A stretch of DNA of 64,000 nucleotides from Caldora sp965222765 (lineage in GTDB: Bacteria > Cyanobacteriota > Cyanobacteriia > Cyanobacteriales > Coleofasciculaceae), in contig CBDCVG010000093.1 in the NCBI GenBank assembly GCA_965222765.1, positions 1 to 64,000 on the forward strand, read 5' to 3'. Both the position numbers and the translations under genes were made by a program. Numbering within the stretch: the stretch's first letter is position 1; the number at the start of each line of letters is the position of its first letter. The notes beneath the pieces are model-generated. The model was not told where the DNA came from, searched no databases, and saw only the letters and a program-made list of their open reading frames with translations. This document shows, one piece after another, positions 32,484 through 40,152 of the stretch.

Positions 32484-32498
32484 CGACAATAATTATTC
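32484..32498. promoter_or_regulatory. Weak Zur-like site upstream of hisI
   Basis: CGACAATAATTATTC agrees with the Zur palindrome at 10 of 14 positions and sits 18 bp before the hisI ATG. Suggestive only because of the genes around it. Confidence 0.3.
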
Positions 32499-32516
32499 TA
32501 CTTAGTTCCCTCCACT

Positions 32517-33002
32517 ATGTCATCACCCTTTACTGCCCGGACTTCAGTTGAAGCCGTCGAAGAAGGAATGCTCCTAGCTCCTAAGTTTGACGCCCATGGG
32601 CTCATCCCCGTTGTCACCACGGATGCTGCAACGGGCGAGGTGTTGATGCACGCCTACATGAATGAAGCTGCATTGCTGAAAACCCTGGAAACGGGTGAAG
32701 CCCACTACTACAGCCGCAGCCGTCAGCAGCTTTGGCATAAGGGAGCTACCAGTGGGCTGGTGCAGACCGTGCAGCAATTGCTGATTGACGACGACCAGGA
32801 TTGTCTGTGGATGAAGGTCAGGGTAGCCGGTTCAGGGGCCAGTTGCCATGTGGGCTATCGCTCTTGCTTTTACCGCCAGATTTCTCCTGGCGGGGGCGAT
32901 CTGACGGCGAATCGCCCCTTTGCCCTCACCTTTACGGAAACCACCAAGACTTTTAACCCCGTCGCCGTCTATGGGGATGCGCCCAATCCAACTCAACTTT
33001 GA
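32517..33002 (+). CDS. hisI: Phosphoribosyl-AMP cyclohydrolase paralogue (HisI alone)
   Basis: 161 residues. It opens the purine ring of phosphoribosyl-AMP in histidine synthesis; the standard enzyme needs zinc. Cyanobacteria commonly have a fused HisIE; here the HisE domain is absent and the N-terminus is ~20 residues longer. MHAYMNEAAL and HYYSRSRQQLWHKGATSG are normal. The metal-binding stretch reads IDDDQDCLWMK, then GASCHVGYRSCFYR. The usual D-C-D cysteine is replaced by Asp, with a Cys four residues later, so one zinc ligand appears changed. Paralogues of HisI are known in zinc-starvation gene clusters. The TGA is 15 bp before the CcmM-like gene, so they are probably co-transcribed. Confidence 0.85.
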   Translation: MSSPFTARTSVEAVEEGMLLAPKFDAHGLIPVVTTDAATGEVLMHAYMNEAALLKTLETGEAHYYSRSRQQLWHKGATSGLVQTVQQLLIDDDQDCLWMKVRVAGSGASCHVGYRSCFYRQISPGGGDLTANRPFALTFTETTKTFNPVAVYGDAPNPTQL

Positions 33003-33017
33003 ACCGAGGACAATATC

Positions 33018-33953
33018 ATGCCGTTGCGTCATCAACCCGCCCCACCCACCCCCTGGGACCGCGATCTGGATCGGCCCAACATTGCCACATCTGCCTATGT
33101 CCATCCCCAGTGCAGTCTAATTGGGGATGTGCAACTGGGCGAAAATGTAATCGTCGCCCCCAATACCTCCATTCGTGCGGACGAGGGGGCTCCCTTTTAC
33201 ATCGGTGCGAATACCAACATTCAGGATGGGGTGGTCATCCATGGATTAGAGCAGGGACGAATCTTAGGAGACGATCAGCAAGCCTACTCGGTGTGGATTG
33301 GTCATGATACCTGCATTACCCATATGGCGTTGATCCACGGTCCGGCTTACGTTGGGAATGAGTGTTTTATTGGCTTTCGCTCAACGGTGTTTAATGCCCA
33401 GGTGGGTCACGGTTGCATTGTGATGATGCACGCCCTGATTCAGGATGTGGAGATTCCTGCCGGTAAGTATGTGCCGTCGGGAGCGGTGATTACGACTCAG
33501 CAGGCAGCCGAGCGGTTGCCAGATGCTAACGATAGCGATCGCACCTTTTCTCACCACGTAGTCCAAGTTAATCAAGCCTTACGAGCAGGGTATCTCTGTG
33601 CTAACGATATCGCCTGCGTCACCTCTTTGCAGAATTCGGTCTCCAGTAATAGCTCTCAGTCTATGCCTCAAAATGGCAAAGAACCTCACCCTTTACAGGC
33701 AGACATCGTAGACACGATCCGACAACAACTCCGCCAGGGTCACCAGATTGGCCTGGAATTTGCCAATGTGCGACGATTCAAGGTTGGTTCCTGGCAGAGT
33801 GGCCCTACGATTACCAGTGCCCATGAGGCTCAGGTGCTAACCCAGGTTACAGAGTTTTTGGCCAATCACCCTGGCGACTACGTGCGATTGTTGAGCATTG
33901 ACCCCAAGGCAAAACAGCGCCAGTTGGAGCAACTGATTCAGAAGCCAGAGTGA
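33018..33953 (+). CDS. ccmM: CcmM-like gamma-carbonic anhydrase with one RbcS-like domain
   Basis: 311 residues. The N-terminal ~1-200 is a left-handed beta-helix gamma-class carbonic anhydrase. Its three metal histidines are visible in VVIHGLEQG and THMALIHGPAY. A linker with Ser/Asn follows. A single RbcS-like (SSUL) module occupies ~225-311 (IRQQLRQGHQIGLEFANVRRF, pieces: RQGHQIGLEFANVRRFK, YVRLLSIDPKAKQR). Carboxysomal CcmM normally has three to five such modules and clusters Rubisco; one module could bind but hardly cross-link it. It sits with hisI in the zinc block, so it may be a low-zinc paralogue. Base composition is clearly more GC-rich than the flanks. Confidence 0.85.
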   Translation: MPLRHQPAPPTPWDRDLDRPNIATSAYVHPQCSLIGDVQLGENVIVAPNTSIRADEGAPFYIGANTNIQDGVVIHGLEQGRILGDDQQAYSVWIGHDTCITHMALIHGPAYVGNECFIGFRSTVFNAQVGHGCIVMMHALIQDVEIPAGKYVPSGAVITTQQAAERLPDANDSDRTFSHHVVQVNQALRAGYLCANDIACVTSLQNSVSSNSSQSMPQNGKEPHPLQADIVDTIRQQLRQGHQIGLEFANVRRFKVGSWQSGPTITSAHEAQVLTQVTEFLANHPGDYVRLLSIDPKAKQRQLEQLIQKPE

Positions 33954-34101
33954 GCCTCATCTGGATAATGGATAATGGATAATGGATAATTGGTTAATTT
34001 GGTTTAAGACCTCTGACGCTCGTTCCAGGCTAACGCCTCGGCTATGCTGCTAGCGCACCCGAGCATCCTGAAGGGTATTGCTACGCAAACGCCTAACGCT
34101 A

Positions 34102-34196
34102 TCATTTATGAAGAAAATAAAAAGAAAAGATTTTCCTTAAGCTCAATCCTCTTCTTTCTCTTGAGAGGTAATTATCAATTATCCATTGTTCATTAT
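34102..34196 (-). repeat. Dispersed ~95-bp repeat, copy 2
   Basis: Inverted near-copy of 4895-4989. It is preceded at 33961-33990 by three to four GGATAAT heptamers. The remaining bases of 33954-34318 hold no convincing gene, only an imperfect GAGGTA/TACCTC inverted repeat near 34216-34250. Confidence 0.75.
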
Positions 34197-34318
34197 ACAG
34201 CACATTTCATCTTGGTGAGGTACACTCATGTAGGACAATATGCTTACCTCATAAGAGTTTTACTGTACCTCATATACCTGCAATCTGCTGTAAATTATTG
34301 AATATACAAAGACCTGCT

Positions 34319-35218
34319 ATGAATCAAGCAACCTTACCGACTCAAAATAACTCTGTGATTGGCGGGACAAAGAATGTTTACAACTGGAATTTTTTAGACA
34401 AACAATATCAAATAGTCTATGAAACCATCGGTGCGGGAAACCCCGTACTGTTACTTCCTGCTTTTAGTACGGTTTCCAGTCGCACCGAGATGAAAGGTAT
34501 TGCCAATCTACTTGCAACAACCTATCAAGTGACGGTTTTAGATTGGTTGGGATTTGGCGATTCTCAATGTCCCCCTGTGGATTATAATCCCGCATTATTT
34601 CAGCAGTTGTTGAAAGATTTTATTAAATCTATCTTTAATAGCTCAATTATCCTCATTGCTGCGGGTCATGCTTCAGGATACGCTTTAAAATTTGCCCAGG
34701 ATAAACCAGATATAATTTCTAAATTAATCTTAATTGCTCCCACTTGGCAAGGACCTTTACGAGTTATGGGTTTACCCGATGGTGTCAGAAATGGGGTGAA
34801 AAACTTGGTGCGATCGCCTTTCATCGGACAAGGGTTATACTATCTCAATACTACCCCTTCCTTTCTGCGCTTGATGTATAAACGCCACGTTTATGTGGAT
34901 GAAAGTAAACTAACTCCCGAATTTATCGCCCAAAAACACCAAATAACTTCTAAAAATGGCGCGAGATATGCTCCTGCTGCCTTTGTTACTGGCGCGATCG
35001 ATCCAGTGACAGATAGAGAAGAATTCTTGCAACTTTTGGATTCTGTATCGCTACCTATATTAATCATTCTGGCAGAAAATGCACCCCCGAAATCGAAAGC
35101 GGAAATGAAGGCGATGGCCCAGTTAGAAAAGGTGCAAACATTTAGATTAAGGGGAACGTTGGGGATTTCTGAAGAGTATCCCGAAGCCGTGACAGAAGCG
35201 ATTCAGAATTTTCTTTAG
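34319..35218 (+). CDS. Alpha/beta-hydrolase fold protein with altered nucleophile elbow
   Basis: 299 residues from ATG 34319. Typical alpha/beta-hydrolase layout: PVLLLPAFSTVSSRTEM (oxyanion region), VTVLDWLGFGDSQCP, then the elbow strand IILIAAGHASGYALKFA. The elbow reads G-H-A-S-G instead of G-x-S-x-G, so the nucleophile position is Ala with Ser one residue later. The late acidic (TGAIDPVTD) and C-terminal regions lack a clear catalytic His. Probably non-hydrolytic or unusual. It lies 87 bp before the COG0523 GTPase, with the Zur box between, so it need not share the same promoter. Confidence 0.75.
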   Translation: MNQATLPTQNNSVIGGTKNVYNWNFLDKQYQIVYETIGAGNPVLLLPAFSTVSSRTEMKGIANLLATTYQVTVLDWLGFGDSQCPPVDYNPALFQQLLKDFIKSIFNSSIILIAAGHASGYALKFAQDKPDIISKLILIAPTWQGPLRVMGLPDGVRNGVKNLVRSPFIGQGLYYLNTTPSFLRLMYKRHVYVDESKLTPEFIAQKHQITSKNGARYAPAAFVTGAIDPVTDREEFLQLLDSVSLPILIILAENAPPKSKAEMKAMAQLEKVQTFRLRGTLGISEEYPEAVTEAIQNFL

Positions 35219-35268
35219 CATCTCCCAGGCTAATTTTAGATTAAAAACCGTTTTTCTGAGAATGAGAT

Positions 35269-35283
35269 CGATTATCATTATCA
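35269..35283. promoter_or_regulatory. Zur box upstream of COG0523 GTPase
   Basis: CGATTATCATTATCA, 12 of 14 matches to the Zur palindrome, 22 bp before the ATG at 35306. Confidence 0.75.
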
Positions 35284-35305
35284 AAAAGAGCTTAGGAATT
35301 AGATT

Positions 35306-36274
35306 ATGGTAGCGACAACCACTAACACCGTTCCCGTCACCGTACTAACAGGTTATCTAGGTGCGGGTAAAACTACCCTCCTCAATCGTATCCTTACCTA
35401 CGAACACGGTAAAAAAGTAGCGGTTATCGTTAACGAGTTTGGAGAAGTGGGTATTGATAATCAACTGGTAATTGATGCCGATGAAGAAATATTTGAAATG
35501 AACAACGGCTGTATTTGCTGTACGGTGAGGGGTGACTTGATTCGCATTATCGGCAATTTAATGAAGCGTCGCAACAAATTCGACCATTTGGTTATTGAAA
35601 CCACTGGGTTAGCCGATCCCGCCCCCGTAATTCAAACCTTTTTTGTTGATGAAGATATGAAAGACAAGATTGCTTTGGATGCGGTAGTTACTGTCGTCGA
35701 TGCCAAACATATTCAGCAACACTGGGAAGCTGATGAAGCACAGGAACAAATTGCTTTTGCCGATGTAATTCTTCTCAATAAAACAGATCTTGTTCGTCCC
35801 CAAGAATTGGATGAGTTGGAAAGTAAAATTAAAGCCATGAACGGGATGGCAAAAATCTATCGCACCCAAAATTCTGAATTATCGATGGATGCGTTGTTAG
35901 GAGTCCAGGCATTCGATTTAGACCGCGCTTTAGAAATTGACCCCGAATTTCTCAACGAAGATGCCCACGAACACGACGAGACAGTAAAATCCTTTGCCAT
36001 AGTGGAATCTGGAGAACTAGACGGACAAAAACTAAATGACTGGTTGAGTAATTTATTGCAAACTAAAGGGGTAGATATCTTCCGCATGAAAGGTATTTTA
36101 AATATAGCTGGCGAAGAAGATCGCTTTGTCTTTCAGGGAGTACATATGCTGTTGGATGGGAAACCAGACCGCCCTTGGAAGGAAAGAGAAACCCGTAAGA
36201 ATGAATTGGTGTTTATCGGTCGCAATCTAGATGAGGCACAACTGAGAAAGGACTTCAAACAATGTTTGGTGTAG
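35306..36274 (+). CDS. COG0523/CobW-type zinc metallochaperone GTPase
   Basis: 322 residues. G3E-family GTPase with P-loop TGYLGAGKTTLLN (~13-25), switch residues, the metal-binding CxCC motif in NNGCICCTVRGDL (~71-83), an ETTGLADPAP Walker-B-like segment and the NKTD guanine motif. The C-terminal CobW_C domain starts ~235 after an acidic/His patch (NEDAHEHDE). Such proteins deliver zinc to client enzymes under starvation. The Zur box upstream fits. It overlaps the WD40 gene by 13 bp. Confidence 0.92.
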   Translation: MVATTTNTVPVTVLTGYLGAGKTTLLNRILTYEHGKKVAVIVNEFGEVGIDNQLVIDADEEIFEMNNGCICCTVRGDLIRIIGNLMKRRNKFDHLVIETTGLADPAPVIQTFFVDEDMKDKIALDAVVTVVDAKHIQQHWEADEAQEQIAFADVILLNKTDLVRPQELDELESKIKAMNGMAKIYRTQNSELSMDALLGVQAFDLDRALEIDPEFLNEDAHEHDETVKSFAIVESGELDGQKLNDWLSNLLQTKGVDIFRMKGILNIAGEEDRFVFQGVHMLLDGKPDRPWKERETRKNELVFIGRNLDEAQLRKDFKQCLV

Positions 36275-37335
36275 GTACAAATGGAAAAGTCTTATTCCAG
36301 CAACAGTGGCAGGGTAGTCTTTCAGAATACGTTACCGCAGTAGCCTGGTCGCCCAATGGTCTATTAGCTGCCAGTTCGGCTGCGGGGGAAGTGGTCTTAT
36401 GGCAAGATGACAACCTGGTTAGTTTATTACCTGCTGGTGTAGCATCTATTGACTGTCTGGCTTTTTCTTCCGATGGCAAGTTTTTAGCTGCTGGGGGACA
36501 GGATGGCAAAGTTAGAGTTTGGTCGATCTTAGATTCCTCCCTTTCACAAGGAGGAGGGATCTATAACCTAGATAATGCGCCCTCATGGGTCGATCAACTG
36601 GCTTGGAGTCCTGCTTGTAACCACTTAGCCTTTAGTTTGGGGCGTTACGTACAAATCTGGGATGCAGATAGTCAAGCAGTTATTACTACTCTACCCTTTG
36701 CTAACTCTTCTATTTTAGATTTAGCTTGGCGACCCAATGGAGAAAGTATCGCGATCGCAGGGAATGGAGGAGTCAAAGTATGGTCTACTAAAGATTGGGA
36801 TGATGACCCCTATCTCATCGATATGCCCTCAGCTAGTATTGTTACGGCTTGGTCTGGGGACAGTAAATATATTGCTTCTGGTAATTTAGACAATACGATC
36901 ACGGTTCTAGAATATGGCAGTCCCCATCCTTGGGTAATGCGGGGTTTTCCTGGTAAGATTTCCAATCTAACTTGGTCGCAACGAGGATCGAGTAATGCAC
37001 CTTTGTTGGCAGCATCAAGTGTAGAAGGCATTGCCGTCTGGAAAAAAGAAGCTGATGACAAAGATGGTTGGAATGCAAACGTTTTAACCTTACACGACAG
37101 TAAGATTCAAGCTTTAGAGTTTCACCCCCATAGTTTATTATTGGCTTCTGCTGCGGATGATGGTTGGTTGGGTTTATGGACGAAAGCCAAACAAGTAGGA
37201 CAAATATTAGAAGGTGCGTCTGGAGGGTTTTCCTGTGTAGCTTGGAGTCAAGATGGCAAACAGTTGGCTGCGGGGGGTCAGGATGGAGAGTTAATTATTT
37301 GGTCGAAGTCTAAGCGGGGTAAAGGTTTTGGTTGA
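36262..37335 (+). CDS. WD40-repeat beta-propeller protein, partner of COG0523 GTPase
   Basis: 357 residues forming about seven WD40 blades: AVAWSPNGLLAASSAAGEVVLW-type strands recur (W-S-P-N-G, F-S-S-D-G-K, A-W-R-P-N-G, A-W-S-Q-D-G-K), each ending in a V-x-x-W. No signal peptide or enzymatic domain. Translation is coupled to the COG0523 gene by the 13-bp overlap, which suggests the propeller serves as a scaffold for the GTPase or its client. That role is inferred from context. Confidence 0.85.
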   Translation: MFGVGTNGKVLFQQQWQGSLSEYVTAVAWSPNGLLAASSAAGEVVLWQDDNLVSLLPAGVASIDCLAFSSDGKFLAAGGQDGKVRVWSILDSSLSQGGGIYNLDNAPSWVDQLAWSPACNHLAFSLGRYVQIWDADSQAVITTLPFANSSILDLAWRPNGESIAIAGNGGVKVWSTKDWDDDPYLIDMPSASIVTAWSGDSKYIASGNLDNTITVLEYGSPHPWVMRGFPGKISNLTWSQRGSSNAPLLAASSVEGIAVWKKEADDKDGWNANVLTLHDSKIQALEFHPHSLLLASAADDGWLGLWTKAKQVGQILEGASGGFSCVAWSQDGKQLAAGGQDGELIIWSKSKRGKGFG

Positions 37336-37409
37336 TTTAAGTTTAGAGAAAATATCCTGACTCCGAACAATCCTTAATAGATGCAGCAACTATTTGAAAA
37401 GTTACAACT

Positions 37410-37538
37410 ATGGAATTACGTCCGCTCAAAAACGAATTAGATTATCAAAATGCACTTAAAGAGATCGAACAACTCTTTGATGTCGAACCAAATTCAGCAG
37501 AATGTGACCGCTTAGATATTTTAGCTAGGGTCTGCTGA
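37410..37538 (+). pseudogene. HigA-type antitoxin N-terminal fragment
   Basis: 42 codons, MELRPLKNELDYQNALKEIE then QLFDVEPNSAECDRLDILA. This is the conserved start of HigA-like antitoxins. The frame runs into the GGGTCTGCTGA that begins the IS remnant, which supplies the stop. Confidence 0.7.
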
Positions 37539-37870
37539 ATAAGTCAGCCAAAAACAACCAATGGATTATGTAGTTATTTAAGCCTGGAATAATGATGAGC
37601 TGTTCTTGTTAAAAATTGTCCATTCATAATCATAATTAATATTTGCCGCCAAAAAAGTGTAATTTTCTAAAAAGTACGACAACTTGACACAAAAAACCTG
37701 CCGTAGCAGGGTCTCTAAATTAATTACTAAAAATGTAATAGCAATGACTGTTTCCGAAGTATGAGGAAGTTTAGCCATGACTCGATTTAAACCATATCTT
37801 CGCTTACTTGTGCCAAACTTTCCTTCAATACGATTACGAATTCTTTCGTAAGCATTCAGGTCAGTACTAA
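37529..37870 (-). mobile_element. 3' remnant of an IS element (IS5/IS1182-like transposase)
   Basis: The end GGGTCTGCTGAATAAGTCAG at 37528-37547 looks like a terminal inverted repeat. On the minus strand, from ~37865 to 37578, the frame reads TDLNAYERIRNRIEGKFGTS, then KRRYGLNRVMAKLPHTSETV, the C-terminus of a DDE transposase of the IS5/IS1182 type. The 5' two-thirds and other end are missing. The element interrupts the higA fragment. The following ~170 bp (to 38037) contain a partial GACCTGAATNCTTACG duplication and nothing else I recognise. Confidence 0.75.
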
Positions 37871-38037
37871 ACCATTATTAGTCCTACAAGTATTAGGGGG
37901 GAAGGCTTCGCGCTGGTTGATGAACTAAACACAGACCTGAATCCTTACGTTAATCTTACAGCAGAACGAAGATTCACTTTAGATTTTTTTCCTTATTCTT
38001 GTCTAAACTCCAGTACATTTTGAAGTGCGGAATGTGG

Positions 38038-38089
38038 GTTGAAACAACGTACCTGGCAGATATCGTTTGACTTTGGCTCGACCACAAAT
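38038..38089. repeat. 51-bp direct repeat, left copy (arsR 5' end)
   Basis: TTGAAACAACGTACCTGGCA... through ...GGCTCGACCACAAAT. Identical to 39462-39513, where it is the 5' end of the ArsR-family gene. Here it encodes only the first residues of that protein (MVEPKSNDICQVRCFN) before diverging. Confidence 0.9.
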
Positions 38090-38090
38090 C

Positions 38091-38753
38091 CTAATAGCTC
38101 AAATTAGACGGCAGGCCAGGGATATTTTCCGTGTTCGCCTCAGAGACTATGTTAACTGGCTCATCCAATCGAGGATGTATTGCTTGGGTTAACGAGCTAG
38201 CTATTTGATAACCCAACTCTACAGGCACAGCATTACCGATCTGCCTCATTGCTTCTGTCCATGAGCCATAAATCCTATAGTTGTCCGGAAAGGTCTGGAT
38301 TCGTTTGGCTTCAAACGTAGTGTAATAACGTATTCGACCATCTTGATATCTAATCATATTTTCTCCACCAGGAACTCCATGATCCCCTGCCTTAAGAGCT
38401 TTAGAGGGCATATCAATATAGCTACCAGTATGTCCGGGATAAGATCGAGCACCTTCTCTCAAGACATGTTCATTGTCAAAACTACCTTTGGTGTCAGGAG
38501 CTGGAAGTTTTCCAATTTTGTCCCGAACTGTCTTCCAGGGTTCTAGAGAAGGAGGAAATAAACTAGGTTGTTGCATAAGCTGCTTAACCCGTTGTCTTGT
38601 TCTCTGGTCTAGATGTTCAACTTCTGATGGTTTTACTTCATTTCTCGTCCAGTAATCACCAGTAACAAATTGTGACCACAATAGAGAATCTAAAGAATGA
38701 GATTCTTTAGGGAAAGACCACTCGATATTCAAATCCTCTCTAATCCCAATGGA
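38091..38753 (-). pseudogene. C-terminal fragment of DNA (cytosine-5) methyltransferase
   Basis: About 220 codons, starting mid-domain with IGIREDLNIEWSFPKES. It keeps the target-recognition region and the last motifs: GGENMIR, YTTFEAKRIQTFPDNY and motif X RQIGNAVPVELG. The S-adenosylmethionine motif I and the catalytic Pro-Cys motif IV are gone, and a TAA lies directly upstream. It cannot methylate DNA alone. It abuts an integrase fragment at ~38755. Confidence 0.85.
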
Positions 38754-38759
38754 TTAAAC

Positions 38760-39031
38760 GCTATATTTTATTTCATAATAAACGCCATCCTAAAGAAATG
38801 GGTGGAAAAGAAATTGAAGAATTTTTAACCCATTTAGCTGTTGAGGAAAATGTGGCTACTTCTACTCAAAATCAGGCTTTAAGTGCTGCTTTATTTCTCT
38901 ATAAAGAAGTTCTTAAACAAGAATTAGATTTCAAGGTTGATGCAGTACGAGCAAAACGAAGTCATTATGTCCCAACAGTTCTAACAAAAATCGACAACCT
39001 CAGAAAGAGAAATGTAAAACTCAAAACGTAG
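38760..39031 (+). pseudogene. Integron-type tyrosine integrase, N-terminal fragment
   Basis: Reads RYILFHNKRHPKEMGGKEI, then EEFLTHLAVEENVATSTQNQ and ALFLYKEVLKQ. This is the SAM-like DNA-binding domain of IntI-type integrases. It ends at VLTK followed by unrelated residues. The catalytic R-H-R-Y domain is absent. Both ends are junctions with other scraps. Confidence 0.8.
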
Positions 39032-39153
39032 CAGTCTACTTCTACTCGATAACCAGCCTGTTTGAGATGTATGCTTGGGTCGGGTAAAGTCGTTGGACTA
39101 CCGTTGAAGCAAGAATCCTCATACATGCAAGGTCGAGGAGTATCAATCGGCAA
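38965..39153 (-). pseudogene. Truncated N-terminus of a metal P-type ATPase (ZiaA-like), tentative
   Basis: Starts 11 bp inside the end of the arsR gene and reads MPIDTPRPCMYEDSCF, then LPDPSIHLKQAGYRVEVDC, after which it runs into the back of the integrase scrap. The GYRVE-x-DC sequence and the position right after an SmtB-type regulator suggest the start of the zinc/cadmium exporter that such regulators normally control, broken just before its CxxC motif. Confidence 0.4.
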
Positions 39154-39508
39154 GTTGACTGAGGGCGTAGCGGAGAATCTCGGCGACTCGCTGATCTTTC
39201 AGGGAGTAATACACCAGTTTACCGTCATTTCTGTACTTAAGGATTTTGAGATCGCGCAGTTTTCGCAGGTGGTGGGAGGCTGCTGCGATCTTGATTTTCA
39301 GCAGAGCGGCAGCATCACAGACACAGAGTTCTTCACCTCGGCTCAGAGCATAAAGAATCTTCAGGCGCGATCGATCAGCTAAAGCACCGAAGAGAATTTG
39401 AGCATCTTCGAGCAAATCATCCCCCGGAAGTGCTTCATTGACCTGATCGACTAGTTCTACATTGAAACAACGTACCTGGCAGATATCGTTTGACTTTGGC
39501 TCGACCAC
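39143..39508 (-). CDS. ArsR/SmtB-family metal sensor (AztR/BxmR-like)
   Basis: 121 residues from GTG 39508. Winged-helix repressor: LFGALADRSRLKILYALSRG, then the alpha3 metal motif ELCVCDAAALL with two Cys, the recognition helix IAAASHHLRKLRDL and wing YRNDGKLVYYSL. An extra Cys in the N-terminal QVRCFN arm completes the thiolate pattern seen in CadC/AztR/BxmR-type sensors. It should release DNA on binding zinc or cadmium. The tandem operators before the CDF gene (27164-27229) are plausible targets. Its original downstream partner appears truncated, and its first 51 bp are duplicated 1.4 kb away. Confidence 0.88.
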   Translation of the reverse strand: MVEPKSNDICQVRCFNVELVDQVNEALPGDDLLEDAQILFGALADRSRLKILYALSRGEELCVCDAAALLKIKIAAASHHLRKLRDLKILKYRNDGKLVYYSLKDQRVAEILRYALSQLAD

Positions 39509-39513
39509 AAATT
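39462..39513. repeat. 51-bp direct repeat, right copy (arsR 5' end)
   Basis: Exact match to 38038-38089. Weaker similarity continues another ~17 bp into the promoter on the right. Confidence 0.9.
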
Positions 39514-39549
39514 ATAATCGCTTAAATTCTACAGCTTAATTTTACCTAT

Positions 39550-39746
39550 CTAACGTTGATCCACCTCGCCACAGGAACGGGCTCGTAGACCTTCAAATTC
39601 TCCTTTCAGTCGCTGAGTGGATAAGTTTGAAGCAAATAGATCAACTTCCATTTGCCTAAGGGTTTCCTCTATTTGTAGTCTTAATCGCTTATCATTAGTT
39701 TATAAAGAATAATCAGATTGTGTTGTTTTTGGTCTTGTTCGGTCAT
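39550..39746 (-). pseudogene. Frameshifted small hypothetical gene
   Basis: Minus strand: MTEQDQKQHNLIILYKLMIS stops at once. The neighbouring frame then continues KRLRLQIEETLRQMEVDLFA, SNLSTQRLKGEFEGLRARSC to a stop. The two pieces read as one helical protein of ~70 residues with a one-base shift near 39688. Family not recognised. Nothing else seen between 39514 and 39771. Confidence 0.35.
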
Positions 39747-39771
39747 GGCTAGGGATGGGTTTCGGATAGGC

Positions 39772-40152
39772 TCATTGTTTGATGTGGACAGCAAGGGTTT
39801 GCACCCCTAAATGCCTGAAATCTGCCGTGTTGTTTGTCACAACCGTCAATCCATTGACCAAAGCTGTCGCTGCGATAATGGCATCGGGTGTTTTAGCTTT
39901 AAATTGCTGTCTTAGCAGAATAGCCTGTTCCGCGATCGCTTCTGTCAAGTTAAATACCGTGGCATAGCTGATGAATTCCCTGGCTTTGGTATTGGATTCA
40001 GGGTCAGTCGCAAACTGTCCCCAGCCTAAAAACTCAATTTTGGTCATTATAGAAATCTTAAAGCTATCGGCGAGGATGGCGTCGATAGACTCGTCATCTG
40101 TCAACCCGTTGAAGTAGTAGATGATGATGTTGTTGTCAATTAAGTAAGCCAT
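39772..40152 (-). CDS. vapC: Orphan VapC-type PIN toxin
   Basis: 126 residues from ATG 40152, whose first base overlaps the stop of the ABC permease. PIN acidic residues: YLIDNNIIIYYF (Asp4), KIEFLGWGQ (Glu), TPDAIIAATAL (Asp) and VVTNNTADF (last Asp). No antitoxin gene lies upstream; the permease occupies that place. Either the antitoxin was lost in the rearrangements or one elsewhere covers it. Confidence 0.8.
   Translation of the reverse strand: MAYLIDNNIIIYYFNGLTDDESIDAILADSFKISIMTKIEFLGWGQFATDPESNTKAREFISYATVFNLTEAIAEQAILLRQQFKAKTPDAIIAATALVNGLTVVTNNTADFRHLGVQTLAVHIKQ

Noticed and set aside
34044..34301. 85-codon open frame on the plus strand
   Set aside because: It runs through a heptamer array and the ~95-bp dispersed repeat; composition and lack of a ribosome site argue against a gene.
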